Shown: positions 33,799-42,581, counted from the stretch's first letter. The stretch is 64,000 nt of DNA from Ferdinandcohnia sp036962685 (GCF_036962685.1 NZ_JBALOP010000058.1:1-64000), one strand, 5' to 3'. The notes: generated by a model not told the origin, from the sequence alone. Numbers and translations: made by a program.

Positions 33799-35322
33799 TC
33801 ACGTAGCGCTCTTTGAGCCTCCGATATTGCGAAGCTGTCGTTTAAGGATTTTCCCACTGGCGTTTCGCGGCAATTCCTTCACGATTTCGACCTGCTTCGG
33901 CACCTTGAAGCTAGCTAAATTGTTCCTGACATGCTGGAGAATTTCCTCCTCAGACACGGGAGCCTTGATGACAACGAAAGCAGTGACTGCCTCAATCCAT
34001 TTTTCGTCCGGTACTCCGACAACTGCGACCTCTGCAACCTGGGACAACTCATAAATGCAGTCCTCTACCTCGCGGGAAGCCACAAGTATACCGCCTGTGT
34101 TGATGACATCCTTCACCCGATCAATCACCTCGATGTATCCGTCCTCGTCCTGCTTCACGAGATCTCCGGAGTGGAACCAACCTCCTACGAACGCCTTTTC
34201 TGTAGCTTCCCTTTTGTTCCAGTAGCCTAGACAAAGCTGGGGCGAACGGTACACAATTTCTCCAAGTTCACCGGCGGGGACACTATTGCCCTCGGCATCT
34301 ACTACGCGCGCCTCAACAAAGAGCATTGGTCTTCCTGCGGAACCAGGGTGGTCCGCATGCTCCTCAGGACGCAGAACCGTGCAGGCAGGACCCATCTCGG
34401 ATTGGCCGAACACGTTGTAGAAACCGAGCTCTGGCAGACACTTCTGCAGCCGCTCGAGTATTGGCCCAGGCATGATTGAAGCTCCGTAATAGGCCTTCCG
34501 AAGATTTCCGAGACTTCTTGTTGTTAGTTCAGGGTGATTCGCGATTGAAACCCAAACGGTTGGAGCGGCGAAGAACGATGTAATCGCGTCCCGTTCCATG
34601 GTTTCAAGCACAGTACCAGCCTCTGGAGCCGGAAGCACCTTGTTCCAGCCACCCACCAACAGCGCCGGCAGCATGAACACATGCATCTGCGCGGAGTGGT
34701 AAAGAGGCAGGCAGTGGAGCGCACGGTCTGACTCCTTGATGTCCAGACCTTGGATGCAGCTCATGTAGTGGTACATCAGAGCACGATGCGTCATTATGGC
34801 ACCCTTTGGATCCGAAGTAGTACCCGATGTGTATAGTAGCTGAGCGACATCTGTGTCATCAACATCGAACTCATCATCCTCCAAGGGACGGATGTCGTTA
34901 CTGGTAGCCCACTCCATGATTTCGTCCTCGAATCTCAGTACCCTCCGATGACTATTCGACTTAGTCTGTGTGATTGCATCGGCGAGTCCTCGGTCAGCGA
35001 TGATGAGTGCTGGATCGGAATCTCCGAGAATGTAGTCGAGTTCCCCAGCCCGGAGTTGAAAATTCACCGGAACGTGGATGGCTCCAATACGTGCTGTGGC
35101 CAAAAACAGCAGCACGTACATATCGGAGTTTTTTCCGTACGAGGCGACTCGGTCACCTTTTGCTACACCCTGTTTACACAGTTGGCGCGCAATACACGTG
35201 ACCGCCATGTCGAGTTCACGATAACTCCACTCCCTGTCATCAAACACAACGGCAGTATTACGTGGGACGCGTGCGGCCGTACGACGGACGGCCTCGGCTA
35301 TAGTGCTTGTTCTCATATTCAT
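33799..35322 (-). CDS. Acyl-CoA synthetase (AMP-forming), likely horizontally acquired
   Basis: 507 aa ANL-superfamily ligase: YTSGTTSDPKGA (P-loop), YGASIMPG, GQSEMGP, HSGDLVKQDEDGY, IDRVKDVINTGG, and the C-terminal catalytic Lys in NASGKILKRQLR. It activates a carboxylic acid to acyl-CoA via acyl-AMP; chain length is not evident. The gene is visibly richer in G+C (near half, against mid-30s to 40 % around it) with codons such as CTG, GCG and CCG unlike its neighbours. It is isolated, without beta-oxidation genes. RBS GAGAGGAC is 5-6 nt before ATG. Confidence 0.9.
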   Translation of the reverse strand: MNMRTSTIAEAVRRTAARVPRNTAVVFDDREWSYRELDMAVTCIARQLCKQGVAKGDRVASYGKNSDMYVLLFLATARIGAIHVPVNFQLRAGELDYILGDSDPALIIADRGLADAITQTKSNSHRRVLRFEDEIMEWATSNDIRPLEDDEFDVDDTDVAQLLYTSGTTSDPKGAIMTHRALMYHYMSCIQGLDIKESDRALHCLPLYHSAQMHVFMLPALLVGGWNKVLPAPEAGTVLETMERDAITSFFAAPTVWVSIANHPELTTRSLGNLRKAYYGASIMPGPILERLQKCLPELGFYNVFGQSEMGPACTVLRPEEHADHPGSAGRPMLFVEARVVDAEGNSVPAGELGEIVYRSPQLCLGYWNKREATEKAFVGGWFHSGDLVKQDEDGYIEVIDRVKDVINTGGILVASREVEDCIYELSQVAEVAVVGVPDEKWIEAVTAFVVIKAPVSEEEILQHVRNNLASFKVPKQVEIVKELPRNASGKILKRQLRNIGGSKSAT

Positions 35323-35639
35323 TTCAGTCCTCTCTTATCAATTTAGGTTGGAGCACAACACTTGTGAAACTCAGAGCATCCATCGATTTTTTCGACAAGT
35401 GCAGTAAGATTTTATGTAACACGAAAACAATGATGATTACCAAAAATTTTGAATATTCATTTTAAATATAAACCTACTCCCATTAAGCTGTCAATGTAAT
35501 TGCGAGGTCGCTTTATCACCTTAAAATTTATTATTTGTATTAGTTTTTTGCCCCACTAAATATTGTTAAATCTTTTCAATTCCCAATCTCTGGTTCTTTT
35601 TGTATGATTAGAATGGAAAAGAAACTGGGGGAAAACAAC

Positions 35640-36815
35640 ATGAAATTGCGTTTTTGGATATTAGTGAGCATAGTAGCTGTCTCGGGGTTTAGCCAAGGCA
35701 TGCTGTTGCCGTTGATTGCTGTTATCTTTGAAAATAGTGGACTATCATCCACCTTAAACGGGTTGAATGCAACCGCCCTATATATCGGAATCTTATTTGT
35801 ATCTCCTTTTATGGAGTACCCTTTGCGCAAATATGGGTATAAGCCGGTCATTCTATTTGGGGGATTGCTCGTGGTCATCTCACTCGCCTTATTCCCATTA
35901 TGGAAATCGTTTTGGTTTTGGTTTGCATTGCGGCTCTTGGTCGGGATTGGTGACCACGCCTTACACTTTGGAACTCAAACATGGATAACATCATTTTCTC
36001 CAGAGGATAAGCGCGGAAGGAACATCTCCTTATATGGATTATTCTTTGGGCTAGGCTTTGCCACAGGTCCATTAATGACACCGTTAATCAATATCAGTGA
36101 ATCATTGCCATTTATTCTTTCTTCTGTCCTTTGTTTATTCGGTTGGTTCTTTTTATTCCTATTAAAAAATGAATTTCCTGAAACAGATTTAGGCGTGAAC
36201 TCCTTTAGAGAAACGATCAATCGATTTTCAAAAGCCTGGAAATATGCATGGGTTGCGTTTTTACCGCCTATGGCTTACGGGTTTTTGGAGTCATCCTTAA
36301 ACGGGAGCTTCCCAGTTTACGGCTTACGGATTGATTTAAATGTAACGTTTGTATCGATTTTATTAACGTCGTTCGCGCTTGGTAGCATCATCACCCAGCT
36401 TCCATTAGGTATTCTAAGCGACAAGTTTGGACGAAGAAATATTTTAATGATTGTCCTATTTTTAGGTTTTGTAAGCTTTACGATTGCAAGCTTCCTTGAA
36501 CACTCTCATGTCGGACTCTGGCTCTGCATCACGTTTGCAGGGATGGCGGTTGGATCGACATTTTCACTCGGCATCTCTTATATGACAGACTTAATGCCGA
36601 AAAATTTACTCCCGACTGGTAACCTGCTTTGTGGAATCTTTTTTAGTATCGGCAGCCTAATTGGTCCGTTTGTAGGTGGAGTATTTATCCAATACTTTGA
36701 TAACATTAGCTTTTTCAATGTCATTGGGATCATTTTATTAGCCATCTTTATTGTTTTGACTATGTTTGGTTCTAGAACAGCAACTAAAACAGTTGGGAAT
36801 GAGACTTCCTTCTAG
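35640..36815 (+). CDS. MFS transporter
   Basis: 391 aa from ATG at 35640 (GGGGGAAAACAAC before it; an upstream ATG at 35604 has no site). Twelve predicted helices. Motif A is weak in the first half (YPLRKYGYKP) but clear in the second (GILSDKFGRRN). DHALHFGTQTWITSF around helix 4 recalls YfkF-type and other Bacillus efflux proteins; B. subtilis has yfkF in this neighbourhood. Substrate unknown. Confidence 0.88.
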   Translation: MKLRFWILVSIVAVSGFSQGMLLPLIAVIFENSGLSSTLNGLNATALYIGILFVSPFMEYPLRKYGYKPVILFGGLLVVISLALFPLWKSFWFWFALRLLVGIGDHALHFGTQTWITSFSPEDKRGRNISLYGLFFGLGFATGPLMTPLINISESLPFILSSVLCLFGWFFLFLLKNEFPETDLGVNSFRETINRFSKAWKYAWVAFLPPMAYGFLESSLNGSFPVYGLRIDLNVTFVSILLTSFALGSIITQLPLGILSDKFGRRNILMIVLFLGFVSFTIASFLEHSHVGLWLCITFAGMAVGSTFSLGISYMTDLMPKNLLPTGNLLCGIFFSIGSLIGPFVGGVFIQYFDNISFFNVIGIILLAIFIVLTMFGSRTATKTVGNETSF

Positions 36816-36827
36816 GGAGTCTTTTTT
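36803..36827 (+). terminator. Terminator overlapping the MFS stop codon
   Basis: GACTTCC, TTCTA, GGGAGTC, TTTTTTG. Confidence 0.8.
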
Positions 36828-36830
36828 GTT

Positions 36831-36937
36831 GTCTAGCTTCAGGTGCCATCGGCTCTCTGGTCTAAGCCAATCGCTTCGGAAGGCAAAAAGCCCCTTCTGT
36901 CAGCGCTCGTCTTATCCTTGTCACCGATAGACGAAAC
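36831..36937 (-). repeat. CGCTAGACA-type dispersed element, short copy
   Basis: Starts TGTCTAGCTTCAGGTGCC on the plus strand. On the minus strand GATTGGCTTAGACC and AGCTAGACA resemble GATTGGCTTATGACC and CGCTAGACA in the 58133-58433 element. The rest of the gap to 37078 shows a poor -10 region only. Confidence 0.5.
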
Positions 36938-37078
36938 ATTAAGCTTTTCTATTTTTGTTGCCTATTTTTCAGAATTTTATTGACGTTTTTGAAAAATCTG
37001 TTATATAATACAAATAATATTAATACACTGTATTAAAACAGATGTGTAGGACGAAAAATGAAAAGGGAGAGGATTTTA

Positions 37079-37225
37079 ATGAGTAGGCAAGAGCGCAAAA
37101 ACATGATTGAGTTTATTGAAAAGGTCAGGGGCATTGATAAAATGGAGTTCATGTATATGACAGATGCAGATATCGAGCATATCTATGACACAACCTATTA
37201 TCACTATGAGGAAATTGTGGAATAA
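37079..37225 (+). CDS. BH0509 family small protein
   Basis: 48 aa: MSRQERKNMIEFIEKVRG ... FMYMTDADIEHIYD ... YYHYEEIVE. It matches the short BH0509 family found in Bacillus. RBS GGGAGAGG lies 6 nt before ATG, and a perfect terminator follows. Function unknown; probably an all-helical cytoplasmic protein. Confidence 0.85.
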   Translation: MSRQERKNMIEFIEKVRGIDKMEFMYMTDADIEHIYDTTYYHYEEIVE

Positions 37226-37228
37226 TGT

Positions 37229-37256
37229 AAAAAACTCGCCAATTGGCGAGTTTTTT
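37229..37256. terminator. Bidirectional terminator between convergent genes
   Basis: AAAAAACTCGCC, AATT, GGCGAGTTTTTT: perfect 12-bp stem serving both directions. Confidence 0.93.
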
Positions 37257-37471
37257 CATTCTGGATCATCTTCCCTGTATTCTAAAATATCACCTGGCTG
37301 ACAGTCTAGCGCCTTGCAAATTCCTTCTAATGTGGAAAATCGAACCGCCTTTGCCTTTCCATTTTTTAAAATAGACAGGTTGGCCATTGTGATTCCGACT
37401 CTCTCCGATAGCTCGGTTACGCTCATTTTTCGTTTTGCTAACATGACGTCTATGTTAATTATGATTGCCAT
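37256..37471 (-). CDS. Small XRE-type DNA-binding protein (YozG-like)
   Basis: 71 aa from ATG at 37471 (GAGGTG 6 nt upstream). Helix-turn-helix of the Cro/CI type: MSVTELSERVGITMANLSILKNGK, then the LEGICKALDCQPGDILEY ending typical of the YozG/HTH_26 group. The gene lies 10 bp behind a DUF2975 membrane gene, a pairing conserved in Firmicutes in which the small regulator and membrane protein are co-expressed. Confidence 0.9.
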   Translation of the reverse strand: MAIIINIDVMLAKRKMSVTELSERVGITMANLSILKNGKAKAVRFSTLEGICKALDCQPGDILEYREDDPE

Positions 37472-37481
37472 TGTTTTCACC

Positions 37482-37979
37482 TCAAACCGTTAAGTCATTT
37501 TCTTCTTGAATTGCAATTGCATTTTTCAATAGCTTTTGAAGAACGGCAGCAAAAACCGATACAACAAAACAAGCGAAAATAATGACTAATGCAATAAGTA
37601 GTACCCCAGGATTACCCGCATCTTGTGAAATCACAAAAAAGAAGCCAATGACATACCATGCACTAATGATGGCCGAACAATATTTAATGAATGTTAAAGA
37701 TTTTACCGAATTATTAGAGAATGCACTGTTTTTATCAATATAAACGAGTAGTTTAAAGCCATGATAGAGCGCAAATAAATACGGAATCAACGTTATCTCG
37801 ATTCCAATTAGTAAAGGATACTTCAAATATGCGAATTCTACATTTTTGACTGCTAAGTCATTTGCTGCCCAAGGTAACCAAAAAATACATAATGCCAAAA
37901 CAACGATTCCCATGAAAAAGATCGCTGCTTTTAAAAAGAGGGTATTCCCTCGTTCTTTTAGCCTCAAGATTTCCTCCAT
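37482..37979 (-). CDS. DUF2975 membrane protein (YoaS-like)
   Basis: 165 aa from ATG at 37979 (AGGTGAGGTG upstream). Four predicted helices; LKERGNTLFLKAAIFFMG start, ENDLTV end. DUF2975 proteins pair with YozG-type regulators; function unknown. Its promoter shares the 338-bp gap with the metal ATPase. Confidence 0.87.
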   Translation of the reverse strand: MEEILRLKERGNTLFLKAAIFFMGIVVLALCIFWLPWAANDLAVKNVEFAYLKYPLLIGIEITLIPYLFALYHGFKLLVYIDKNSAFSNNSVKSLTFIKYCSAIISAWYVIGFFFVISQDAGNPGVLLIALVIIFACFVVSVFAAVLQKLLKNAIAIQEENDLTV

Positions 37980-38079
37980 AATAAGCACCTCACCTATTTT
38001 TTACCTTTTTGAATAGTGTACTAGAACATTTATTGTTTTTCAATAAATTATTATCATTTTCCGCTATTTGTGAACTTAT

Positions 38080-38094
38080 TTAAAATAATTATAA
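38080..38094. promoter_or_regulatory. PerR/Fur-type box candidate
   Basis: TTAAAATAATTATAA matches the PerR consensus TTATAATNATTATAA at all but one position. It lies about 225 bp before the metal ATPase and 100 bp from the DUF2975 start. AT-rich context raises the chance of coincidence. Confidence 0.45.
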
Positions 38095-38227
38095 AAAGGA
38101 CTTTTAAAATTTGGGAGATATGATATAATTAATAATAATTACAAAATAGAAATGATTAAAACGAAGTGCTGCTATCAAAACGATTGCAGTTTTCTTGTTT
38201 AAACGGCTTATTGATTGTGATTCCCTT

Positions 38228-38299
38228 TCTCAATTAGCAAAAACACGTTGATTTTAATTCTCAATTAGATGGTAGAAAATGATTATTTTTCTCAATTAG
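38228..38299 (+). repeat. Three direct repeats spaced exactly 31 bp upstream of the metal ATPase
   Basis: TTCTCAATTAG ends at 38237, 38268 and 38299; the shared 10-mer TCTCAATTAG starts at 38228, 38259 and 38290. The last copy ends 5 nt before the ribosome binding site. Phased repeats directly before a regulated metal pump suggest operator or leader-RNA elements. Confidence 0.8.
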
Positions 38300-38317
38300 A
38301 AAATGGAGGCGACTGAA

Positions 38318-40249
38318 ATGAGTACAGAAGTAAAGACCGCTCCTAGGCAACATATTTATAAACCTGAACAAGAACCTTCTCCATTCCTCGAAAAAGTGAA
38401 GCTTCATGGGGAATTGATTGCAGCTTTAACAAGCGGTGTGTTAATTGCGATTGCATGGATAATAGGTCATTTTGAACATAATACGGCTTCAATCATCATG
38501 TATCTACTTGCATTTGTCATTGGTGGTTATGCAAAGGCAAAGGAAGGGATTACAGATACAATCGCTGAAAAAGAATTGAATGTAGAAATGCTGATGATCT
38601 TCGCCGCCATTGGTTCGGCCATCATTGGTTACTGGAATGAGGGGGCGATTTTAATCTTCATCTTCGCTTTAAGTGGTGCCCTTGAAACCTATACGATGAA
38701 CAAGAGCCATAAGGAAATCTCTTCTCTCATGGGGCTACAGCCTGAAGAAGCAACCCTTATTCAAAACGGAATCGAAAGAGTTGTACATGTTTCATCTCTT
38801 CAAATCGGGGATACTATTTTAGTTAAGCCAGGCGAGCGCATTCCGGCAGACGGAAAGCTTTTAAAAGGCGACACAAACGTGGACCAGGCAGCTATAACCG
38901 GTGAATCAATTCCGGTACAGAAATCCAGTGGGGATGAGGTTTTTGCAGGAACGGTTAACCTCCGTGGTTCGATTACCGTTGAAGTGACAAAGCCAAATGA
39001 AGATTCGTTATTCCAAAAAATTATTAAACTTGTTCAATCTGCACAAAGTGAAAAATCACCTTCACAGCAATTCATCGAAAAGTTTGAAGGAAAATATGTG
39101 AAGTTCGTGTTAATTGCCGTTGGTTTCATGATGTTTCTACCTCACTTCCTTTTAGGATGGACATGGACAGAAACCTTCTACAGAGCAATGGTCTTACTAG
39201 TTGTTGCATCCCCATGTGCGCTTGTTGCTTCGATTATGCCTGCCACTTTATCGGCAATTTCAAATGGGGCAAGACGCGGAATTCTTTTTAAAGGTGGCGT
39301 ACACCTAGAGCAACTTGGGAACCTAAAAGCGATTGCGCTTGATAAAACGGGAACATTAACAAAAGGTAAGCCTGTTGTAACGGACGTAATTGTAGCCGAT
39401 ACAATCGAGCAAAATGAATTTTTACAAATCGTTGCTTCGATTGAAAATCAATCCACACATCCATTAGCTGGTGCGATTGTGTCTCACGCCAAATCGAATG
39501 AACAGGAGCTCCTTTTAATCGACGGAATCGAGGATATGCCTGGGTTTGGAGTAAAAGCAACAGTTGGTGAAGTTGATTGGCTAATCGGTAAATCCGATCT
39601 TGTCGGGAAAGATGCAGCAGTTGCTTTTGAAAATGGGATTGCGAAACAATTGGCCGCTGAAGGTAAAACGATTGTTTATGTAAAATCAGGTGACGACATT
39701 GCTGGGATTCTTGCGCTTAAGGATGTTGTCCGGGAAGATACGGTTTCGGCTATTTCAGCCTTAAAAGATCTTGGAATCTACACAGTTATGCTAACCGGTG
39801 ATGGTGAAAAAACAGCCGAAGCAATTGCTGCTGAAAGCCATGTTGACCAACATATTGCTGAATGTTTACCAGAAACAAAGGTTAGCCATATTAAAGAACT
39901 GATTTCAAAATATGATACAGTTGCGATGGTCGGAGATGGAATCAATGATGCTCCTGCTTTAGCAACGGCCAATGTCGGGATTGCGATGGGGCAGGGTACA
40001 GACGTGGCACTTGAAACTGCAGATGTCGTTCTTATGAAAAATGACCTGCCGCGAATTGCTGAAGCAGTTAGGCTTTCAAAACGCATGAATCGGATTATCA
40101 AACAAAATATTATTTTTTCAATCGGCGTCATATTGCTGTTAATTGTGTCTAATTTCTTTCAAATCATTGATCTCCCATTTGGTGTCATTGGCCACGAAGG
40201 AAGCACCATTCTAGTCATCTTAAACGGCCTTCGATTGTTGAAGTCATAA
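38318..40249 (+). CDS. Heavy-metal P-type ATPase, P1B-4-like (ZosA/PfeT type)
   Basis: 643 aa from ATG at 38318 (GGAGG 8 nt upstream). No N-terminal HMA domain. TGES near 195, SPC membrane motif (298-300), DKTGT phosphorylation site (342-346), STHPLAG, GDGINDAPAL, and HEGST in the last helix. SPC with HEGGT-like is the P1B-4 signature, as in B. subtilis PfeT (Fe2+ efflux, PerR-controlled) and ZosA. Transported ion is most likely Fe2+, Zn2+ or Co2+, not Cu+, since the CPC motif of CopA is absent. It therefore does not replace the missing copA. Confidence 0.92.
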   Translation: MSTEVKTAPRQHIYKPEQEPSPFLEKVKLHGELIAALTSGVLIAIAWIIGHFEHNTASIIMYLLAFVIGGYAKAKEGITDTIAEKELNVEMLMIFAAIGSAIIGYWNEGAILIFIFALSGALETYTMNKSHKEISSLMGLQPEEATLIQNGIERVVHVSSLQIGDTILVKPGERIPADGKLLKGDTNVDQAAITGESIPVQKSSGDEVFAGTVNLRGSITVEVTKPNEDSLFQKIIKLVQSAQSEKSPSQQFIEKFEGKYVKFVLIAVGFMMFLPHFLLGWTWTETFYRAMVLLVVASPCALVASIMPATLSAISNGARRGILFKGGVHLEQLGNLKAIALDKTGTLTKGKPVVTDVIVADTIEQNEFLQIVASIENQSTHPLAGAIVSHAKSNEQELLLIDGIEDMPGFGVKATVGEVDWLIGKSDLVGKDAAVAFENGIAKQLAAEGKTIVYVKSGDDIAGILALKDVVREDTVSAISALKDLGIYTVMLTGDGEKTAEAIAAESHVDQHIAECLPETKVSHIKELISKYDTVAMVGDGINDAPALATANVGIAMGQGTDVALETADVVLMKNDLPRIAEAVRLSKRMNRIIKQNIIFSIGVILLLIVSNFFQIIDLPFGVIGHEGSTILVILNGLRLLKS

Positions 40250-40253
40250 AGGT

Positions 40254-40287
40254 AAGGACTTGACCAGATGAGGTCAAGTCCTTTTTA
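40254..40287 (+). terminator. Terminator of the metal ATPase
   Basis: AAGGACTTGACC, AGAT/GA, GGTCAAGTCCTT, TTTT. Confidence 0.92.
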
Positions 40288-40291
40288 TGTC

Positions 40292-40313
40292 GGGGACCAG
40301 TGGAACCGTCCCT
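40292..40313 (+). repeat. Short dispersed GGGACC/GGTTCC-type repeat
   Basis: GGGGACCAGTGGAACCGTCCC, related in inverted form to the copies at 29248 and 49174. Confidence 0.6.
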
Positions 40314-40320
40314 CTAGTTC

Positions 40321-40419
40321 CTAATGGTAGCCGTTGCTGCCGTTAGCTGAACTGCTTGTTTTTTGTTTTGGATTTTTATTTTTTCCCTTTTGCTTTGTGT
40401 TTCCATTTTTTTTAGCCAT
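40321..40419 (-). CDS. Very small basic protein, 32 aa
   Basis: ATG at 40419 with AAGGAGG 11 nt upstream, reading MAKKNGNTKQKGKNKNPKQK and ending NGSNGYH at TAG 40321. Lys/Asn-rich, without hydrophobic core, like some small spore or nucleic-acid-binding peptides. I do not recognise the family. The good RBS and absence of competing genes support it. Confidence 0.55.
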   Translation of the reverse strand: MAKKNGNTKQKGKNKNPKQKTSSSANGSNGYH

Positions 40420-40505
40420 AATAAAGGTTGCCTCCTTGTATTGTACTTACAACCCCTATTATCTCTCGCTACCCTCTTTTCCATGAAGGTAACTTTCGGA
40501 AAAAC

Positions 40506-41345
40506 TCACCGACCGTCCCTAATCCGATGGCAGTTTAAGATCGCGTTGATTTCTCCGCCGATGATGATGATCATCGCAGATAAATAAAACCAAATCATGA
40601 GTACTATGATGGCTCCGAGGCTTCCATATGTCGTGGAAAAATGCCCGAAGCTATTCACATAATATGAAAACGCGAGGGACACAAACATCCAGCCAAAGGT
40701 GGCAAAAAAGGCTCCTGAAATGATTTCTTTAATCTTTAGCCGGCGGTTCGGCGCGACCCAATACAAAAAAGTAAACACGATAAACAGGATCGTCGCACTC
40801 ACAATCCAACGAATTCCATTCCAAATATCTAAAAATTCGTCAGACAGACCAAACGAAGAAAAAATAAAAACCCCAATTTGCTTACCAAAGACCGGCAATA
40901 ACAAAGCAATAATAATGACAAAAATCATCCCAAACGTTAATAAAATCGAAATCCCTCGTGTAAAAAAGAAGTTCCGAGTTTCTTTCACATCATAGGCTTT
41001 ATTAAATGCACGAACGACCGCATTAATACCATTCGAGGATGACCACAGAGTACCGATGATACCAATGGATAACAGCCCGCCTTTTTGCGAACCGACAATA
41101 AAATTCAAATTTTCTTCAATCATATCAACAGTACCCACGGGTGCGTACTGCCTCACAAACGACAACACATCGATTTGGGAGATTGGCAAATATCCAATCA
41201 GTGTCACTAGAAAGATTAAAAATGGAAATAACGAAAGCAAGAAAAAATAGGCAAGCTCTGCTGAAAGACTACCTACTTCATCCTCCTTATATCGCAAAAA
41301 TAATTCCTTAATAAACCGCAAATCTAAAGTTCGAATTTGGGTCAT
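40506..41345 (-). CDS. yfkH: YihY/BrkB family membrane protein (YfkH)
   Basis: 279 aa, six helices. Family features: LAYFFLLSLFPFLIFLV in the first helix, SSSNGINAVVRAFNKAY, and YGSLGAIIVLMIWFYLSAMIIIIGGEINA at the end. YihY proteins are of unsettled function. Four bp after the yfkI-like gene, as in the B. subtilis yfkJ-yfkI-yfkH unit. Confidence 0.92.
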   Translation of the reverse strand: MTQIRTLDLRFIKELFLRYKEDEVGSLSAELAYFFLLSLFPFLIFLVTLIGYLPISQIDVLSFVRQYAPVGTVDMIEENLNFIVGSQKGGLLSIGIIGTLWSSSNGINAVVRAFNKAYDVKETRNFFFTRGISILLTFGMIFVIIIALLLPVFGKQIGVFIFSSFGLSDEFLDIWNGIRWIVSATILFIVFTFLYWVAPNRRLKIKEIISGAFFATFGWMFVSLAFSYYVNSFGHFSTTYGSLGAIIVLMIWFYLSAMIIIIGGEINAILNCHRIRDGR

Positions 41346-41349
41346 CTTT

Positions 41350-41703
41350 TCACCTCTCTATATTATCGTCCCTCATACCTTCCGAATTATTAGAGATTGC
41401 GTCCTTTGTTTCCTTCACTGCTTCAACAATTGCTGGAGTCGTTTCTACAATTTCATTCACCTTTGAGGTCACGATGCGAACGTCCTCTGCTACCTGTTCT
41501 ACGGTTGTACGAACCGCGTTAAATCGTTCCTTCACAAGCTCTGTATAACCCTGCGGATTTTTCATCACATCTGCTGCTTTTCTACTAACTCTTTTACTAG
41601 TATGTAAAAACTGCTCTCTTGTTTCCTTATCGAATAAAGAAATCGCCGCTCCTAGGACAGCCCCAATGACCATGCCTTCCACCATTTTATTGCGCTTTGC
41701 CAA
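41350..41703 (-). CDS. yfkI: YtxH-like small membrane-anchored protein (YfkI position)
   Basis: 117 aa, TTG start (AAGGAG 9 nt upstream). GMVIGAVLGAAISLF forms one short hydrophobic segment; the rest is amphipathic helix (Ala/Val/Lys/Glu heptads). This is the YtxH/general-stress layout. Placement between yfkJ and yfkH supports the yfkI name. Confidence 0.8.
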   Translation of the reverse strand: MAKRNKMVEGMVIGAVLGAAISLFDKETREQFLHTSKRVSRKAADVMKNPQGYTELVKERFNAVRTTVEQVAEDVRIVTSKVNEIVETTPAIVEAVKETKDAISNNSEGMRDDNIER

Positions 41704-41709
41704 TTTGGA

Positions 41710-42190
41710 TTACTCCTTTCCAACAAAATTTTCTTTTTTTATGATAGCTAAAAGACGCTTACACCCATCGCTCACAAGCTCATACACTTCATCAAAATTC
41801 CCCGTGTAATATGGGTCAGGCACATCTGTAACCTTACTGCCATCGACGAAATCAAGAAGCCTTTTGATCTGGCCCGTTTTTGCTGTACCAGTCATTTTTT
41901 TGTAGATTGCCTAAATTGTCAGAGTCCATCGCGATAATATAGTCAAATTGCTCAAGGTCTGCTGGAATAACCTTGCGCGCCTTAATACCTTCAAAGGACA
42001 CATTATATTTAGTTAAAATGGTTTGCGTGCCTTGATGTGGCGGATGTCCGATGTGCCAATCACCAGTGCCTGCAGAGTCCACTTGAATTTCATCTGCAAG
42101 CCCTTCTTTTTTTACCATATCTCGAAAAATGGCCTCCGCCATCGGTGATCTGCAAATGTTCCCTAAACATACAAATAATACTTTTATCAT
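41710..42190 (-). pseudogene. yfkJ: Low-molecular-weight protein tyrosine phosphatase (YfkJ), frameshifted at an A7 run
   Basis: The 5' part (ATG 42190) has the full catalytic loop VCLGNICRSP (Cys about 8, Arg 14) and continues to NLGNLQK. A run of seven A on the minus strand (41895-41901) then shifts the frame. With six A the protein would continue KMTGTAKTGQIKRLL to the DPYYTGNFDEVYELV general-acid loop and stop at 41710. As it stands the product ends early (112 aa) and lacks the catalytic Asp loop. Mutation, slippage-corrected expression or sequencing error are all possible. Confidence 0.85.
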
Positions 42191-42295
42191 TATGTAAATA
42201 CTCCTTCATGTCATATTTTTCCGTATGGTACCATATTAAATAATAGCAGAAACGTGATACAATAAGAATACACTGAAAATTGAAAGGATGAAAAC

Positions 42296-42523
42296 ATGGA
42301 TCTCTCACAAAAGTCGGTCGAAAATGTAGAGTTTATGATCGAGAAAATCAAAGAAAAGCTTAAAGTCCTAAACTTTGGTGCAATTAAGCCTTCCCATTTT
42401 GATGAAGAAATGTACGAGGAATTAAAAGACATCTACGACCTCACCATGAGAAAAAGCACATTCAGCCCGAATGAAATGCAAGCACTCGTCGAAGAGCTCG
42501 GAAGCTTACGCAAAAATAAATAA
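42296..42523 (+). CDS. yfkK: DUF1128 family protein (YfkK)
   Basis: 75 aa, ATG after GAAAGGATG. SQKSVENVEFMIEKIKEKL and HFDEEMYEELKDIYDLTM match DUF1128; helical, cytoplasmic, unknown role. It is divergent from yfkJ here. Confidence 0.9.
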   Translation: MDLSQKSVENVEFMIEKIKEKLKVLNFGAIKPSHFDEEMYEELKDIYDLTMRKSTFSPNEMQALVEELGSLRKNK

Positions 42524-42538
42524 TACATAATTTGTATG

Positions 42539-42562
42539 GCGGCCATGGTGGCCGCTTTTTTG
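42539..42562 (+). terminator. Terminator of yfkK
   Basis: GCGGCCA, TGG, TGGCCGC, TTTTTTG. Confidence 0.9.
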
Positions 42563-42581
42563 TATGTGAGGGTTTTGCGGA

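Noticed and set aside
38318..40249. CopA copper ATPase to complete the copper island
   Set aside because: It has SPC, not CPC, in the membrane motif, no HMA domain, and lies far outside the island.
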